A model generated the notes under the pieces. That model was not told the DNA's origin, did no database searches, and saw only the letters and a list, made by a program, of their open reading frames with translations. Of a stretch of DNA of 64,000 nucleotides, positions 63,034-64,000 are shown one piece after another. The first letter of the stretch is position 1, and the number at the start of each line of letters is the position of its first letter. Source of the DNA: JAFGAV01 sp041479055. Its GTDB lineage: Bacteria; Acidobacteriota; Aminicenantia; Aminicenantales; JAFGAV01. The stretch covers positions 2,170,001-2,234,000 of the forward strand of contig OY969762.1 in assembly GCA_963702835.1 (NCBI GenBank). The letters are read 5' to 3'. The translations under genes and the position numbers were made by a program.

Positions 63034-64000
63034 TCAATCGTATATTTTTTTCCCGACGGAGAGGTAAAGGTTGAATGTGCCCAGGATATGGCTGTAAACG
63101 AGCTGGAGAGTGTTGAGCTTGGCCATCTCCAGGCTGTTCTGGGTGTCGATAAAATCTTGGGCGCTCAACAGCCCCTTTTGGTAGCGGTCCTCGGCGATGC
63201 GCAGCGCGTCCTCGGCCAGCTTGATTTTGACCTTTTCGATGTCCAGTTTCTGCTCGACGGTCTTCAGGTCGGCCAGGATGGTGTCGATGTCCATCCGGAC
63301 GTTTTGTTCCAGGGTCTGGCGCTGGAGTTGGATGGCCCTCAGACCGGATTCGCCCTCGGCCACCTGGGCGCTCGCCCGGAAGCCGTCGAACAGGGGAATG
63401 TTCAGACTCAGGGTGGCCATGAAATTGCCCGTGAGTTTTTCGATATCGGGCAAGTAGCCGTTGCGATAATCGTAGGTGAGGGCCAGGGCCAGGCTGGGCT
63501 TGTTGGCGGTTTTGACCAGCTCGATTCCGAGCTCGGTCATTCGCGTCTGGTTGTTGAGCTGCTCGAATTCGATGCGCTGGGCCAGGGAGGCCTGGATGAG
63601 CTGCGCTCGGTCGAGAGGCTGAACGTTGTGCTCCAGCGCGCCGGCCGGGTTGAGCGGCGCCTCGGCCGGCCGTCCGGCCAAGGCGTTGTAGGCCAGGCTC
63701 AGCTTGCGGATGCTATTCTCGAAATCGAGCTTCTGGGCCTGGAGGGCGCTGACCTGGACCTGGAGGGTGGAGGCGTCGAAGCTGGAGGCCAGCCCGGCCT
63801 TGTAGCGCTCGGTCATAATGGCCGCTTTTTTGTCAAAAGATTTGATATTGTCCTCCAGGACCTGGATCGATTCCTTGAAGAACAGGATGCCGTAGAACAG
63901 GGGAGCCACCTGATAGGAAACGGCCTGCCGCGTCAGGGCCAGGCCGTCCTTGGCCATGTCCACCCCTGTCCGGCTGAGCTCGATCGATTTCCGGATGCGG
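63034..64000 (-). CDS. TolC-family outer-membrane protein, N-terminus beyond window
   Basis: Minus-strand frame running off the right edge (322 codons visible), ending at 63034. Helical repeats AAIMTERYKAGLASSFDAST and ERYKAGL/DRYQKGL pairs are the OEP hallmark (RYQKGLLSAQDFIDTQNSLE near the C-terminus). First visible gene of the RND operon; supplies the exit duct for the pump. The missing part should hold the signal peptide and first helical repeat. Confidence 0.88.
   Translation of the reverse strand, partial: RIRKSIELSRTGVDMAKDGLALTRQAVSYQVAPLFYGILFFKESIQVLEDNIKSFDKKAAIMTERYKAGLASSFDASTLQVQVSALQAQKLDFENSIRKLSLAYNALAGRPAEAPLNPAGALEHNVQPLDRAQLIQASLAQRIEFEQLNNQTRMTELGIELVKTANKPSLALALTYDYRNGYLPDIEKLTGNFMATLSLNIPLFDGFRASAQVAEGESGLRAIQLQRQTLEQNVRMDIDTILADLKTVEQKLDIEKVKIKLAEDALRIAEDRYQKGLLSAQDFIDTQNSLEMAKLNTLQLVYSHILGTFNLYLSVGKKIYD

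Noticed and set aside
60855..63074. 739-residue plus-strand frame opposite the RND pump and adaptor
   Set aside because: Asp/Gly/His/Val-rich composition typical of an antisense shadow of GC-rich genes; the minus strand carries full-length RND and adaptor proteins with catalytic motifs.
1..64000. tRNA, rRNA, CRISPR arrays, prophage or complete insertion sequences
   Set aside because: None seen in the spacers; no transposase or integrase frame and no regularly spaced direct repeats were found by eye.

Overview
The window looks like a piece of the chromosome of a high-GC, diderm (Gram-negative) bacterium. The evidence is signal peptides and lipoboxes, TolC and RND parts, C-terminal-Phe beta-barrel proteins and a DUF5916 barrel protein. 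The EF-G is of the spirochete/planctomycete/mitochondrial-like (spdEFG) type. Together with HEAT-fused ATP/ADP-translocase-like carriers and many secreted peptidases, this reminds me of Candidatus Aminicenantes or another Acidobacteriota-related lineage. That placement is inference from gene content; no rRNA, tRNA, CRISPR array, complete transposon or prophage was recognised.

Layout. 1-6 kb: 5'-part of a PRC-barrel (MgtE_N/CBS-type) protein, a repeat-rich spacer, a membrane-anchored methyltransferase, an extended SDR epimerase, then a P-loop ATPase and an EF-G gene that are both broken by many single-base frameshifts. 6-18.3 kb: DUF5916 outer-membrane protein, a sulfotransferase, and a 2,836-residue single-module, fully reducing iterative-type PKS (KS-AT-DH-cMT-KRs-ER-KR-ACP-TE) that is translationally coupled to the sulfotransferase. 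18.3-26.2 kb: remnant of a PrsW-like protease, a JAMM peptidase with a possible coupled leader peptide, and a six-gene YbhGFSR-like ABC export operon (TolC, HlyD, two ATPases, two permeases). 26.2-33.5 kb: an Nramp-related metal transporter and a tightly overlapping four-gene operon (GH3 acyl-adenylate enzyme, methyltransferase, enolase-superfamily enzyme, alpha/beta-hydrolase-DUF362-ferredoxin fusion). 33.6-36.2 kb: tandemly duplicated small OMP genes, one beheaded by the duplication junction. 36.3-43 kb: amidohydrolase plus S9 peptidase operon, and a two-component system. 43-52 kb: a hairpin array, an ARPP-1/DUF6569 protein, then an operon of STAS protein, two HEAT-fused nucleotide-carrier-like proteins and an FHA-GAF-PP2C phosphatase. 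52-59 kb: a secreted PPP-type phosphatase followed by three paralogous secreted kinase-fold candidates, an RsbW-like anti-sigma kinase, a third carrier with an inserted EF-hand pair, a redoxin and a DnaA-box cluster. 59-64 kb: an RND efflux operon running off the end.

How genes may work together. The most promising undescribed system is the 52.3-56 kb block, where a secreted phosphatase overlaps the first of three secreted atypical-kinase-like proteins (two with an intact K-E-DRxxxN-D core, one degenerate), suggesting extracytoplasmic phosphorylation. Second is the GH3/methyltransferase/enolase/DUF362 cassette, which reads like an uncharacterised biosynthetic pathway. Third is the linkage of nucleotide-carrier-like proteins to partner-switching components (STAS, PP2C, RsbW-like), one carrier also carrying EF-hands. 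The spacers hold at least two families of short nested palindromic repeats, one with two clearly homologous copies 42 kb apart in opposite orientation.
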